DNA of 64,000 bases from Bradyrhizobium sediminis. Its GTDB lineage: Bacteria > Pseudomonadota > Alphaproteobacteria > Rhizobiales > Xanthobacteraceae. Positions 37,146 to 46,618 of the stretch are shown piece by piece. Numbering within the stretch: position 1 is the stretch's first letter; each line of letters starts with the position of its first letter. Below the pieces are notes generated by a model. That model was not told the DNA's origin. It ran no database searches and saw only the letters and a list, made by a program, of their open reading frames with translations. The stretch spans positions 1,684,501 through 1,748,500 of the forward strand of contig NZ_CP076134.1 in the NCBI RefSeq assembly GCF_018736085.1, read 5' to 3'. The position numbers and the translations under genes were made by a program.

Positions 37146-38315
37146 ATGGATATGCCAGTCGGTTCCGATCAGATCATCACGCCAACCACTGCGATGGTGT
37201 CATCCCGGAACGCAATCCCGCAGCGGCGGCGCGTTCTCGTGACGGGCGGGGCAGGCTTCATAGGCTCTCATTTGTGCGAACGTCTGCTGGAAACCGGCTG
37301 CGAGCTGCTCTGCGTCGATAACTTCTTCACCGGGACCAGGCGCAATATTGAACACTTGCTTGACGATCCGCGGTTCGAGATCTTGCGGCACGACATAACC
37401 TTCCCCCTTTATGTCGAAGTCGACGAGATCTACAATCTCGCCTGTCCGGCGTCGCCGATTCACTATCAATGGGACCCCGTGCAGACGACCAAGACGAGCG
37501 TGCTGGGCGCCATCAACATGCTTGGTCTGGCCAAGCGGCTACGTGGCAAGATCCTTCAGGCGTCCACGTCTGAGGTCTACGGCGATCCTGAGGTTCACCC
37601 GCAGCAGGAATCCTACTGGGGTCATGTCAATCCCATTGGGCCGCGGTCCTGCTATGATGAGGGCAAGCGTTGCGCCGAAACGCTGTTTTTCGACTATGGT
37701 AGGCAGCACCATCTGAAAATCAAGGTACTGCGGATTTTCAATACTTACGGGCCGCGCATGCAGCCGAATGACGGCCGCGTCGTGTCGAATTTCATCGTCC
37801 AGGCCCTCAACAATCAGCCCCTAACTATCTATGGAGACGGTCTGCAGACGCGTTCGTTCTGCTTTGTCGATGATCTGGTCAGTGGAATGATCGGTCTGAT
37901 GAATTCTCCGGACAGGATTACCGGACCGATCAATTGCGGAAATCCGAATGAGTTCACGATTCGTGACCTGGCCGAGATGGTGATCGCCATGACCGGTTCT
38001 CGCTCACGGATCGTCCATCGCCCTCTGCCGCAGGACGATCCAAGGCAGCGCCGTCCGGACATTAGCCAGGCACAAGAGTTGCTGAACTGGCGGCCGAAGG
38101 TGATGCTCACGGAGGGTCTACAGCGGACAATAGCGTACTTCGAAAAATCGCATTCGAAGGAGAGAAGCGTCGTTCGAGAGAGCCGATCGATCGCGCGCTC
38201 GCGATCCTCACCGAAGTCCAAAATGCGCGAATTGGCGCGAAACCGTGATGCCGCTTCTCAAGCAGCTGTACCAGTGTCTTCGGCCTCATATGGAGTGGGC
38301 GCAGATCGACGCTGA
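37146..38315 (+). CDS. UDP-glucuronate decarboxylase (UDP-xylose synthase) family
   Basis: This 389-residue extended SDR has [16 protein letters not shown], the UXS-type [13 protein letters not shown], catalytic [14 protein letters not shown] and YDEGKR (YxxxK), then [10 protein letters not shown] and [14 protein letters not shown]. Such enzymes convert UDP-glucuronate to UDP-xylose, matching the UDP-sugar dehydrogenase in the neighbouring operon. The first ~30 residues before the Rossmann strand and a final ~60-residue Arg/Ser-rich tail ([18 protein letters not shown]) go beyond the usual ~315-residue bacterial enzyme. The tail may be a frameshifted or acquired extension. The ATG at 37146 could also be at 37152. 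Confidence 0.88.
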   Translation: MDMPVGSDQIITPTTAMVSSRNAIPQRRRVLVTGGAGFIGSHLCERLLETGCELLCVDNFFTGTRRNIEHLLDDPRFEILRHDITFPLYVEVDEIYNLACPASPIHYQWDPVQTTKTSVLGAINMLGLAKRLRGKILQASTSEVYGDPEVHPQQESYWGHVNPIGPRSCYDEGKRCAETLFFDYGRQHHLKIKVLRIFNTYGPRMQPNDGRVVSNFIVQALNNQPLTIYGDGLQTRSFCFVDDLVSGMIGLMNSPDRITGPINCGNPNEFTIRDLAEMVIAMTGSRSRIVHRPLPQDDPRQRRPDISQAQELLNWRPKVMLTEGLQRTIAYFEKSHSKERSVVRESRSIARSRSSPKSKMRELARNRDAASQAAVPVSSASYGVGADRR

Positions 38316-38460
38316 CATGGGCGGCGGAGTACGGGCTCTTTCGACGTCTCCATAGGTGAGGAGCGACGCCCAATCGGGTGATCTTTCATCGCCGTCAGTT
38401 AATGACGTCGAGACTCTGCCGCCGGTGAACAAAGCCACCGGAACGCCGCTTGGTCGCCGG

Positions 38461-39369
38461 CTATTTGCCGAGTCGTGTCGTGCCAGGAGTCCTCCGGCCC
38501 TTGCGGACCAGTCGTTCAATGCGGGCCGCTCCGACGTGATATGCATTGTGATTAGCCGGATGTGTTGGTGCTGGCGCCTCAATCTGCTTGATTTCGCCGA
38601 TTGCCTTTATGGGGTCTGCAAATCGCTTGCTCACATCGGAGATTAATGGCGGACGGCTGCCGTTTTCCGGTTGTGTCTGGGATCCATTGTTTATCCCCCA
38701 AATCGCCGCCTGCGTCCGGTTCTGAACTCGGATCTTGCGAAGGATCGCCTTGACGTGGACCTTCACGGTCGCCTCGGCGATATCGATTTTGCGCGCTATG
38801 CATTTGTTGGGGTCGCCTTCGATGATGCAGCGCAGAATCAATTTTTCCCTCGGGGAAAGCTGGGGCGCGATCGGATCTTCCGTCGCAACGAGGATTGGCT
38901 CACCATTTTGGTCGTTTGCGGCGGGCTCGACCAGGTGGGGGCCATTGGGATCGAGAATGAATGACAGGAATGCCGGCGGGAAGATTGTTTCCCCCATCAT
39001 TACCAGCTCCACGGATTTGATGAATCTGTCGCAGGTGATGACATTGACGAAGTATCCGTTGGCGCCTGCGCGAAATGCCGAAACCAACTCGTTCAGCCGA
39101 TAGTGATCGGCGACGACCGCAATGCGTCCGTCCGGGTTCCGGTTTCTGAAGAGTTCGATTTGTTCGAGTGCAGGGTCAAAATCGTCGCCGGTGTGGACAA
39201 TGAGAAACAGCGGCGGGTGTAGGTTGGATCTGTTCGGGTGCAAATCATCGGCGCATGATACAGAAGCTAGGATGCGAAAATTTGCTGAGCGTAGAATTTT
39301 GGCAAGTCCTTCCCTGAGCAAAATGCTTTTCCCAACGAGGACGGCCGCAAGAACATGTTGCCTCCGCAT
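38461..39369 (-). CDS. LuxR-type regulator with degenerate receiver domain
   Basis: This 302-residue paralogue of the regulator at 31031-31858 has a receiver-like domain that lacks the acidic pair (LVGKSILLREGL) and has His59 near the phosphoacceptor position (LIVHTGDDF). The LuxR helix-turn-helix follows with LSPREKLILRCIIEGDPNK and EATVKVHVKAILRKI. An ~80-residue low-complexity tail extends past the HTH. The ATG at 39369 with GGGAG upstream is chosen over 39399. Together the two regulators bracket the 31-39 kb part of the polysaccharide locus, suggesting paired control of it. Confidence 0.88.
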   Translation of the reverse strand: MRRQHVLAAVLVGKSILLREGLAKILRSANFRILASVSCADDLHPNRSNLHPPLFLIVHTGDDFDPALEQIELFRNRNPDGRIAVVADHYRLNELVSAFRAGANGYFVNVITCDRFIKSVELVMMGETIFPPAFLSFILDPNGPHLVEPAANDQNGEPILVATEDPIAPQLSPREKLILRCIIEGDPNKCIARKIDIAEATVKVHVKAILRKIRVQNRTQAAIWGINNGSQTQPENGSRPPLISDVSKRFADPIKAIGEIKQIEAPAPTHPANHNAYHVGAARIERLVRKGRRTPGTTRLGK

Positions 39370-40014
39370 GGTGGTACTCCCAGCCTGCCTGAACGTCATC
39401 CGGAGCCATTAGCCTGCGGCCCTCTTATTTCGCGATTGATCGTCGCGTTGATGATGTTTGCTTTGGTGCAAAATCTTCGTCTCAATAGTTGTTCGTCGGT
39501 GGGGTCTCCGCTTTCATGGGAAGATATCTCCCAGTTAAATTTCGAATAAATTTTAGATTCGAATTCCCGATATCCCTATATATCTTTCGTTATAGGATGC
39601 CGTTCATAATGGTAGGTAGTTACGGCGGTGCTCTGATTGGCGTAAGCGGCATTCTCTGATTGAGTGGAGTGTAGAAAGACGACCTGGTGTTGTGCTTTCG
39701 TTGGGCTCCAAGCAGGCCGCGGCACTACACCGCGTTTCGGGGAGACAAGGCTTTCAGCAGCAAATCACGCATCTATCTGTCTCTTGCTACCCAATTCGAG
39801 ATGTTTCGCCGCTAAGGCTCTTGGCGAAGATTGAAAGTCGGCAAGCGTACCGACTTAGGACTCACAGTTATTTTACTATTGCTGCCAATCTATCTGTTTG
39901 CGATGCAGCAACCCGTGTTGCGTGTCCTTGAAAAGAATGCCTGCGCGGGGGATCCTTTTGGGAAGATGCTTGGGAGCGTAGGTTATACGTAAGGGGGCAG
40001 GCCTAGGACCGCCC
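39370..40014. promoter_or_regulatory. AT-rich control region with two inverted repeats
   Basis: This gap without a credible gene has an unusually AT-rich core at 39530-39660. Two inverted repeats are visible: TTCGAAT at 39541-39547 with ATTCGAA at 39557-39563, and CCTATA at 39575-39580 with TATAGG at 39591-39596. They sit about 170-230 bases before the LuxR-type gene (minus) and are candidate operators. A 79-codon open frame at 39692-39931 has no family signature. Confidence 0.45.
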
Positions 40015-40191
40015 ATGCGCTGCACTCGTTTGGTGATCGCGGACCGCGATCCCGTCGTTCTGCAGGGTTTAACGTCCCTGTTCGCGGCTCAGTTTGACTT
40101 CAAGATCGTGGCGTCTTGCAGTGATGGCGCGAGCTGCATCAAAGCGATGCGGGATTTGGCACCCGACGTCGCGATTCTCGACTGGCGCGGA
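40015..40191 (+). pseudogene. truncated response-regulator gene, receiver domain only
   Basis: Residues 1-58 are a clear receiver start: TRLVIADRDPVVLQGL with the acidic pair, then LAPDVAILDW with the phosphoacceptor Asp. Homology stops there. The frame runs on to 40413 as an Arg-rich antisense of fmdB with no receiver C-terminus and no DNA-binding domain. Unlike the two complete LuxR-type paralogues nearby, its receiver residues are canonical. It looks like a remnant cut off at a recombination junction between the polysaccharide and nif regions. Confidence 0.7.
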
Positions 40192-40202
40192 GGCCCGAAC
40201 CG

Positions 40203-40430
40203 TCAATGGCGGCGTTCGGAGCGACCAAAGTTGCTCAAATGCCCCTCGCGCGCCGCCTGCGCTCGCGCGGACCTGGCGAGGGCACGCATCTTCCCTGGCA
40301 GCGCCGTGCGGGACGGCAGGCGTTCGAGTTTTTGGCTGCCGCAGGCAGGACAGACGGGCGTGTCAGAAAAGCCGATCAGCAACTCCACGTCCTTGTCGCA
40401 TTTTCCGCAGTGATAACTATAGAGCGGCAT
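40203..40430 (-). CDS. fmdB: FmdB-family zinc-ribbon protein
   Basis: This 75-residue protein starts MPLYSYHCGKCDKDVELL and continues with TPVCPACGSQKLERLPS, the two CxxC knuckles of the FmdB/CxxC-CxxC-SSSS regulatory family. The basic C-terminus (MRALARSARAQAAREG) is usual in alphaproteobacterial members. Function is not established beyond putative regulation. It lies on the minus strand between the truncated regulator and the fixR control region and is divergent from fixR, so its upstream region overlaps that of fixR. Confidence 0.85.
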   Translation of the reverse strand: MPLYSYHCGKCDKDVELLIGFSDTPVCPACGSQKLERLPSRTALPGKMRALARSARAQAAREGHLSNFGRSERRH

Positions 40431-40568
40431 GGCCTCGTGTTCCGTTCACGCTGGAGATCGTCAACGGCGACAGGAGTGCAGGAACCGGACCAGTTCGAGG
40501 CGCAGCCCGATCGTGCATGGATTCAGGTACTTTCCACCAGCGGGCGCATTGTTCTGAAGAATACAGAA

Positions 40569-40584
40569 TGTCGGAACATCGACA
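40569..40584 (+). promoter_or_regulatory. NifA upstream activator site for fixR-nifA
   Basis: TGT-N10-ACA (TGTCGGAACATCGACA), within a perfect AATGTCG/CGACATT inverted repeat at 40567-40586. Its centre is about 118 bases upstream of the transcription start predicted from the sigma54 element at 40669, a normal NifA distance. Confidence 0.75.
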
Positions 40585-40668
40585 TTCCGAATCATCCGAT
40601 GCTTCAAAATCGGATTGTCCTTCATCCAATCGGGCAGCTTCCGCGATAAAAAGTCGATTTCGGTCGCT

Positions 40669-40683
40669 TGGCCCGGATCGTGC
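40669..40683 (+). promoter_or_regulatory. sigma54 (-24/-12) promoter of fixR-nifA
   Basis: TGGCCCGGATCGTGC has the invariant GG and GC separated by exactly 10 bases (GG at 40670-40671, GC at 40682-40683). The predicted start is near 40695, 44 bases before the fixR ATG. With the NifA site upstream it implies autoactivation of nifA. Confidence 0.75.
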
Positions 40684-40738
40684 AAACCCTCAACTCCAGA
40701 TCCGACATTTGCACGTTGCGAACCCGCGCGACGCAGCC

Positions 40739-41590
40739 ATGACTATCGATATGCGCGCCTACCCGACCGGTGATCCGAAACTGGGATCGGCCTTGGAGAA
40801 TACTGTGCTCTGTCCGTTTCCCAGCGCGCCCTCCCGGATCGAGCGGCCGTCAGTCGAGCAAAAGACCATGGTGCTAACCGGTGCCTCGCGCGGCATCGGC
40901 CATGCAACGGTGAAACTGTTTTCGGAAGCCGGCTGGAGGATCATCACATGTTCGCGGCAACCTTTCGACAGCGGGCTCTGCCCCTGGGATGCCGGATCAG
41001 ATGACCACATTCAAATAGACCTCGGCGATCACCGTTCCATGCCGCGCGCGCTGGCGGACATCAGGGCGCGGCTCGGCGGCATGCCGCTGCATGCGCTCGT
41101 CAACAATGCCGGATTCTCTCCGAAGGATTGCGACGGGGGCCGTCTTACGTCGCTGACGACACCGGTCGACATGTGGATGAACGTTTTCCACGTCAATTTT
41201 CTGGCGCCGATTCTTCTCGCGCGTGGCTTGTTCGACGAGTTGAAAGACGGCTCCGGCACAGTCGTCAACGTAACGTCCATCGTCGGCTCGCGCGTGCATC
41301 CGTTTGCGGGTACGGCATACGCAACGTCGAAAGCCGCTCTCGCCTGTCTTACCCGGGAGATGGCGCATGACTTTGCGCCCCACGGCATCCGGGTGAACGC
41401 GATAGCGCCGGGCGAGATCAAGACCGATATTCTGTCGCCGGAGACGGAAGCCCGGCTTGCTCCCGTCATTCCCATGGGCCGGATCGGCTCGCCGGACGAG
41501 GTGGCCAAGGTGATCTTCTTTCTATGCTCGGAAGCGGCAAGCTACGTGACCGGCGAGGAAATCAAGATCAACGGCGGTCAACACGTCTAG
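40739..41590 (+). CDS. fixR: short-chain dehydrogenase FixR
   Basis: This 283-residue classical SDR has cofactor motif TGASRGIGHAT, LVNNAGFSP, catalytic Ser in NVTSIVGSR and Tyr-Lys in TAYATSKAALA, and the C-terminal YVTGEEIKINGGQ. In Bradyrhizobium japonicum fixR is the first gene of the fixR-nifA operon and encodes just such a dehydrogenase of unknown substrate. Position directly before nifA and behind a NifA/sigma54 promoter supports the name. The ATG at 40739 is used; a second ATG at 40751 is possible. The FixR role in fixation is not established. Confidence 0.88.
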   Translation: MTIDMRAYPTGDPKLGSALENTVLCPFPSAPSRIERPSVEQKTMVLTGASRGIGHATVKLFSEAGWRIITCSRQPFDSGLCPWDAGSDDHIQIDLGDHRSMPRALADIRARLGGMPLHALVNNAGFSPKDCDGGRLTSLTTPVDMWMNVFHVNFLAPILLARGLFDELKDGSGTVVNVTSIVGSRVHPFAGTAYATSKAALACLTREMAHDFAPHGIRVNAIAPGEIKTDILSPETEARLAPVIPMGRIGSPDEVAKVIFFLCSEAASYVTGEEIKINGGQHV

Positions 41591-41878
41591 CGGTTCCGGT
41601 TCGGAGAAAAAGGAGCGAGCCGGTGCCGATAGTTTAATCGTCACGCATTGTTCCAGATTGATGCGGGCGCCGCCATGACGGCCGGAACGGCCGGATTCGT
41701 CAACAATTGCAGGGGCGGCCATGGTGCTGAGGCGGATGGAAGGCGGACAAATCCACGCTCGTTTGTTCGGCAGGATTGCGGTGAACTTGGGCACGACAAT
41801 TCAATGAAGATGGGACAGGATATCAGGAATCCTTCAGAAAAGTCGGCGGGGAAAGTCCAGGACGTTGGAGAGACCGCC
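41591..41878. other. fixR-nifA intercistronic region
   Basis: 288 bases without a separate gene. The nifA frame is open through it (TTG 41648, ATG 41675, ATG 41804), so a longer NifA is formally possible. No NifA site or -24/-12 element with correct spacing was found, suggesting read-through from fixR. Confidence 0.5.
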
Positions 41879-43624
41879 ATGGCGCATGCTGATACATCTT
41901 TTGCCGAAAGCCTGGAAACACGGCCCAGCCCGCCGGTGATTCCGCTCAGTGAGATAGCGCTGACCGGAATCTACGAGATCTCCAAAATCCTGAACGCGCC
42001 GAACAGGCTCGAGACGACTCTTTCGAACGTCCTCAACGTTCTGTCGTCGTTCCTGCAGATGCGGCACGGCGTCATTTCGCTGCTCGCGGACGACGATGTC
42101 CCGGACGTCACGGTCGGTGTTGGCTGGAATGAGGGAACCGACGAACGCTACCGCGCGCGCCTGCCGGAAACGGCGATCGGGCAGATCGTAGCGACCGCGG
42201 TTCCGCTGGTTGCGGAGGATGTCGCCACGCATCCGTTGTTCAAGACCGATGCGGCCGCGCTGGGAGCGGACGGGGATGTCAGGGTATCGTTCATCGGAGT
42301 GCCGATCCGGATCGGCGCGAAGGTCGTCGGCACATTGACCATCGATCGCGTCTGGGACGGTCGATCGGTATTTCGGCTCGACACCGATGTGCGCTTCCTG
42401 ACGATGATTGCCAATCTGATTGGACAGACGGTGCAGCTCTACCGCGTGGTCTCGCGCGACCGAGACCGGCTGATGGCCGAGAGTTACCGTTTGCAGAAGG
42501 AGCTGTCAGAGCTGAAGCCGGCGCGGGAGCGCCGGAAGGTTCACATCAAGGGCATCGTCGGAGACAGTCCGGCTCTGCGTTCGCTGCTCGAGCAGATCAC
42601 GATCGTGGCGAAATCCAATTCTACCGTGCTGTTGCGCGGCGAATCCGGCACCGGCAAGGAACTGATCGCCAAGGCCATTCACGAGCTGTCGCCGCGCGCG
42701 AAAGGCCCGTTCATCAAGATCAATTGCGCCGCATTGCCGGAATCGGTCCTGGAGTCCGAGCTGTTCGGTCATGAAAAGGGAGCGTTTACCGGCGCGCTCA
42801 ATGCGCGCAAGGGGCGCTTCGAACTCGCCGACAAGGGTACGCTTTTCCTCGACGAAATCGGGGAGATCTCGCCCGCTTTCCAGGCCAAGCTTCTGCGCGT
42901 GCTTCAGGAACAGGAATTCGAGCGGGTTGGCGGCAATCACACCATCAAGGTCGACGTGCGCGTGGTCACGGCTACCAACAGGAATCTCGAGGAAGCGGTC
43001 GCCCGCAAGGAATTCCGCGCCGACCTTTATTATCGCATCAGCGTGGTGCCGATCCTGATGCCGCCGCTGCGCGAGCGGCGCAGCGACATCCCGCAGCTTG
43101 CCGGCGAATTCCTGAGGCGCTTTAACGGCGAGAACGGCCGGACCCTGACCTTCGACGCGACGGCGATGGAAGTGCTGATGGGCTGCGGCTTTCCAGGCAA
43201 TGTCCGCGAACTTGAGAATTGCGTCCAGCGGACCGCGACATTGGCGCATGGTCCTTCGATCGTGATGGAGGATTTCGCCTGCCGCCGAAACGAATGCCTG
43301 TCCGCCATGTTGTGGAAAGGCCATTCGGAAGTAGCGCCGCAGCGGTTGCGGCCCGCGATCCCGCTTCCGGTGTTGCCGGTCGCCACTGCGGCCAGCGCCG
43401 CGAGCAGCTCGACATCGTCAAGTCAGCCCGCGACGGCCTTCGTTGCAAGGCCTGCGGGTTCGACGGAAGCGAATTGGGAACAGATGTCCGAAAGGGATCG
43501 TTTCATTGCGGCGATGGAGAAGTCCGGCTGGGTCCAGGCCAAGGCCGCCCGCATTCTCGGATTGACGCCGCGCCAGATCGGCTATGCTTTGAAGAAGCAT
43601 GGCATTGAGGTCAAGCACCTCTAG
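41879..43624 (+). CDS. nifA: nitrogen-fixation transcriptional activator NifA
   Basis: This 581-residue sigma54 enhancer-binding protein has a GAF domain at about 35-185, then an AAA+ domain with GESGTGKE (254-261), GAFTGA (301-306) and LFLDEIGE. The C-terminal Fis-type HTH is [19 protein letters not shown]. Cysteines at 436, 448, 468 and 473 form the C-X11-C-X19-C-X4-C metal/redox motif of oxygen-sensitive rhizobial NifA. The ATG at 41879 has GGAGAG 7 bases upstream and gives an N-terminus like that of Bradyrhizobium NifA; upstream in-frame starts exist but lack good ribosome sites. It should activate the fixR, fdxN and nifH promoters seen here. Confidence 0.96.
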   Translation: MAHADTSFAESLETRPSPPVIPLSEIALTGIYEISKILNAPNRLETTLSNVLNVLSSFLQMRHGVISLLADDDVPDVTVGVGWNEGTDERYRARLPETAIGQIVATAVPLVAEDVATHPLFKTDAAALGADGDVRVSFIGVPIRIGAKVVGTLTIDRVWDGRSVFRLDTDVRFLTMIANLIGQTVQLYRVVSRDRDRLMAESYRLQKELSELKPARERRKVHIKGIVGDSPALRSLLEQITIVAKSNSTVLLRGESGTGKELIAKAIHELSPRAKGPFIKINCAALPESVLESELFGHEKGAFTGALNARKGRFELADKGTLFLDEIGEISPAFQAKLLRVLQEQEFERVGGNHTIKVDVRVVTATNRNLEEAVARKEFRADLYYRISVVPILMPPLRERRSDIPQLAGEFLRRFNGENGRTLTFDATAMEVLMGCGFPGNVRELENCVQRTATLAHGPSIVMEDFACRRNECLSAMLWKGHSEVAPQRLRPAIPLPVLPVATAASAASSSTSSSQPATAFVARPAGSTEANWEQMSERDRFIAAMEKSGWVQAKAARILGLTPRQIGYALKKHGIEVKHL

Positions 43625-43756
43625 CTAGCGCCTTCGTCGCGATAGATCGATACGGGATTCCGGATCCCCGGCTTGTCGCATTTTCTTGATGCGAACGACT
43701 ACCCACACCGGATCGAATCCGGGGCAGGCTTTCGCTTGAAATGCTCTAACCCTGAC

Positions 43757-43772
43757 TGTCGTAGTTGCGACA
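43757..43772 (+). promoter_or_regulatory. NifA upstream activator site 1 for fdxN-suf
   Basis: TGT-N10-ACA (TGTCGTAGTTGCGACA), a dyad with TGTCG/CGACA arms. It is the distal of two adjacent sites, about 108 bases before the predicted transcription start near 43873. Confidence 0.8.
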
Positions 43773-43775
43773 GCC

Positions 43776-43791
43776 TGTCGTGGGCGCGACA
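43776..43791 (+). promoter_or_regulatory. NifA upstream activator site 2 for fdxN-suf
   Basis: TGT-N10-ACA (TGTCGTGGGCGCGACA), again with TGTCG/CGACA arms. It starts 19 bases after the first site, so the two lie on nearly the same DNA face about two turns apart. Confidence 0.8.
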
Positions 43792-43846
43792 GGGCGCTGA
43801 TCGGCGCCAACCGCAAATATCGGTTGCAAATCAAGGACCTGACTTC

Positions 43847-43861
43847 TGGCACGCTGCTTGA
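43847..43861 (+). promoter_or_regulatory. probable sigma54 promoter of fdxN-suf, variant -12
   Basis: TGGCACG-CTGC-TTGA: the -24 half is a perfect consensus, but the -12 half ends GA rather than GC. Spacing from GG is correct, and two NifA sites lie 56-90 bases upstream. This supports a NifA-controlled promoter, possibly of reduced strength, reading into fdxN and the suf genes. Confidence 0.6.
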
Positions 43862-43905
43862 AAGGGAGATGCCGTCCGGCATCGACGCGCCTTCGGAGTC
43901 ACGAG

Positions 43906-44100
43906 ATGGCCTACAAAATCATCGCCTCGCAATGCACGGTATGCGGCGCTTGCGAATTCGAGTGTCCCAACGCCGCCATCCGTCTCAAGAACGATATGTA
44001 CATTATCGATCCGAAGAAATGCACCGAATGCGTCGGGCATTTCGACACGCCGCAATGCGCGGTGGTTTGTCCGGTCGAAAATACCTGCGTGCCCGCGTAA
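43906..44100 (+). CDS. fdxN: 2[4Fe-4S] ferredoxin FdxN-like
   Basis: This 64-residue bacterial-type ferredoxin has [12 protein letters not shown] and the second cluster motif [18 protein letters not shown]. That motif has the longer CxxC-x8-CxxxC spacing typical of nif-associated FdxN ferredoxins. It would donate electrons to nitrogenase or to NifB. In many diazotrophs fdxN follows nifB; here nifB is absent and the gene instead lies behind its own NifA sites and leads the suf genes. The ATG at 43906 is preferred to an upstream one at 43870, since ACGAG precedes it and homologues start MAYKI or similar. Confidence 0.9.
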   Translation: MAYKIIASQCTVCGACEFECPNAAIRLKNDMYIIDPKKCTECVGHFDTPQCAVVCPVENTCVPA

Positions 44101-44112
44101 GGAGTGGCCGCG

Positions 44113-44322
44113 ATGGCAAACCACAGCAGCAACGCCAGGGTATCGAGCGGGGTCATTGCGTGGTTTGGACGAGTTCTGATGGCGCTGGTCGCTGGTGAGG
44201 AGTTGCGCGTGCGCCGGGTGATTGCGGGCGTAGTGACACGGACGCGCCGAGGTCACGTCCTGGATTTGAATGCGAATTGGCATGCCGGGCACGATCCGGC
44301 AGCCAATCCGCGGGTGGAGTGA
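44113..44322 (+). CDS. unknown small protein between fdxN and sufB
   Basis: This 69-residue protein is not recognised. Visible features are a hydrophobic stretch (SGVIAWFGRVLMALVAGEEL) followed by a basic segment (RVRRVIAGVVTRTRRG) and a polar end. TAAGGAG overlapping the fdxN stop gives a good ribosome site 8 bases before the ATG at 44113, and the stop lies 3 bases from the sufB start. That tight packing inside a NifA-controlled operon argues for a real gene. It could be a nif-specific accessory protein; no known Fe-S or Nif family could be matched by eye. Confidence 0.65.
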   Translation: MANHSSNARVSSGVIAWFGRVLMALVAGEELRVRRVIAGVVTRTRRGHVLDLNANWHAGHDPAANPRVE

Positions 44323-44325
44323 CGA

Positions 44326-45822
<1,497 letters not shown>

Positions 45823-45859
45823 TGGTGCCGGTTCAAACAGGCAACGGAGGCATTTCGCG

Positions 45860-46618
45860 ATGACGCCACTGCTCGAAATCCGCAATCTTCAGGCCAAAAT
45901 CGGCGGCCGGAAGATTCTCAACGGTCTGGACCTCACGGTGAACGCCGGCGAGATCCACGCCATCATGGGACCGAACGGGGCGGGCAAGTCGACGCTGTCC
46001 TATGTGCTCGCCGGCAAGCCCGGCTACGAGATCACCGGCGGCGAAATCCTGTTCAAGGGCGAGAACCTGCTGGAGATGTCGCCGGACGAGCGCGCTGCCA
46101 AGGGCGTGTTCCTGGCGTTCCAGTATCCGCTGGAAATCCCCGGCGTTGCCACCGTCACGTTTCTGCGCACCGCGCTCAACGCCCAGCGCCGCAAGCGCGG
46201 CGAAGAAGAGCTGTCGTCGCCGGACCTGCTCAAGCGCGTCCGCGAGATCGCCAGGAAGCTCGGCATCGATGCCGAGATGCTGCGTCGGCCGCTCAATGTC
46301 GGGTTTTCCGGGGGCGAGAAGAAGCGCAACGAGACGCTGCAGATGGCGCTGCTGGAGCCGCTGCTCTGCGTGCTCGACGAGACCGACTCCGGTCTCGACA
46401 TCGACGCCTTGAAAATCGTCGCCAACGGCGTCAACCAGTTGCGATCGAGCGAACGTGGCATGATCGTGATCACGCATTACCAGCGGCTATTGGACTATAT
46501 CGTGCCCGATGTCGTTCACGTGCTCTCTGCCGGACGGATCGTGAGGACCGGCGGCAAGGAGCTCGCGCTCGAGCTCGAAGCGACAGGGTATGCGCAGTAT
46601 CAGGGCGAGGCGGCGTGA
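45860..46618 (+). CDS. sufC: SufC ATPase
   Basis: This 252-residue cytosolic ABC-type ATPase powers the SufBCD scaffold. It has Walker A GPNGAGKST, the ABC signature region GFSGGEKKRNE (a SufC-specific variant), and Walker B LCVLDETDSGLDID, where DETDSGLD is diagnostic of SufC. The start is preceded by CGGAGG about 9 bases upstream. Its stop overlaps the GTG/ATG start of sufD (4-base overlap). Confidence 0.96.
   Translation: MTPLLEIRNLQAKIGGRKILNGLDLTVNAGEIHAIMGPNGAGKSTLSYVLAGKPGYEITGGEILFKGENLLEMSPDERAAKGVFLAFQYPLEIPGVATVTFLRTALNAQRRKRGEEELSSPDLLKRVREIARKLGIDAEMLRRPLNVGFSGGEKKRNETLQMALLEPLLCVLDETDSGLDIDALKIVANGVNQLRSSERGMIVITHYQRLLDYIVPDVVHVLSAGRIVRTGGKELALELEATGYAQYQGEAA

Noticed and set aside
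39692..39931. 79-codon open frame in the AT-rich gap
   Set aside because: No ribosome site, no family pattern, and codon use unlike its neighbours.
40094..40738. N-terminal extension of the fixR frame back to 40094
   Set aside because: This part contains the NifA site and sigma54 promoter and is antisense to fmdB; real SDR homology begins only after 40739.
41777..41800. TTGGGCACG resembling a -24 element between fixR and nifA
   Set aside because: There is no GC at the required 10-base spacing and no NifA site upstream.
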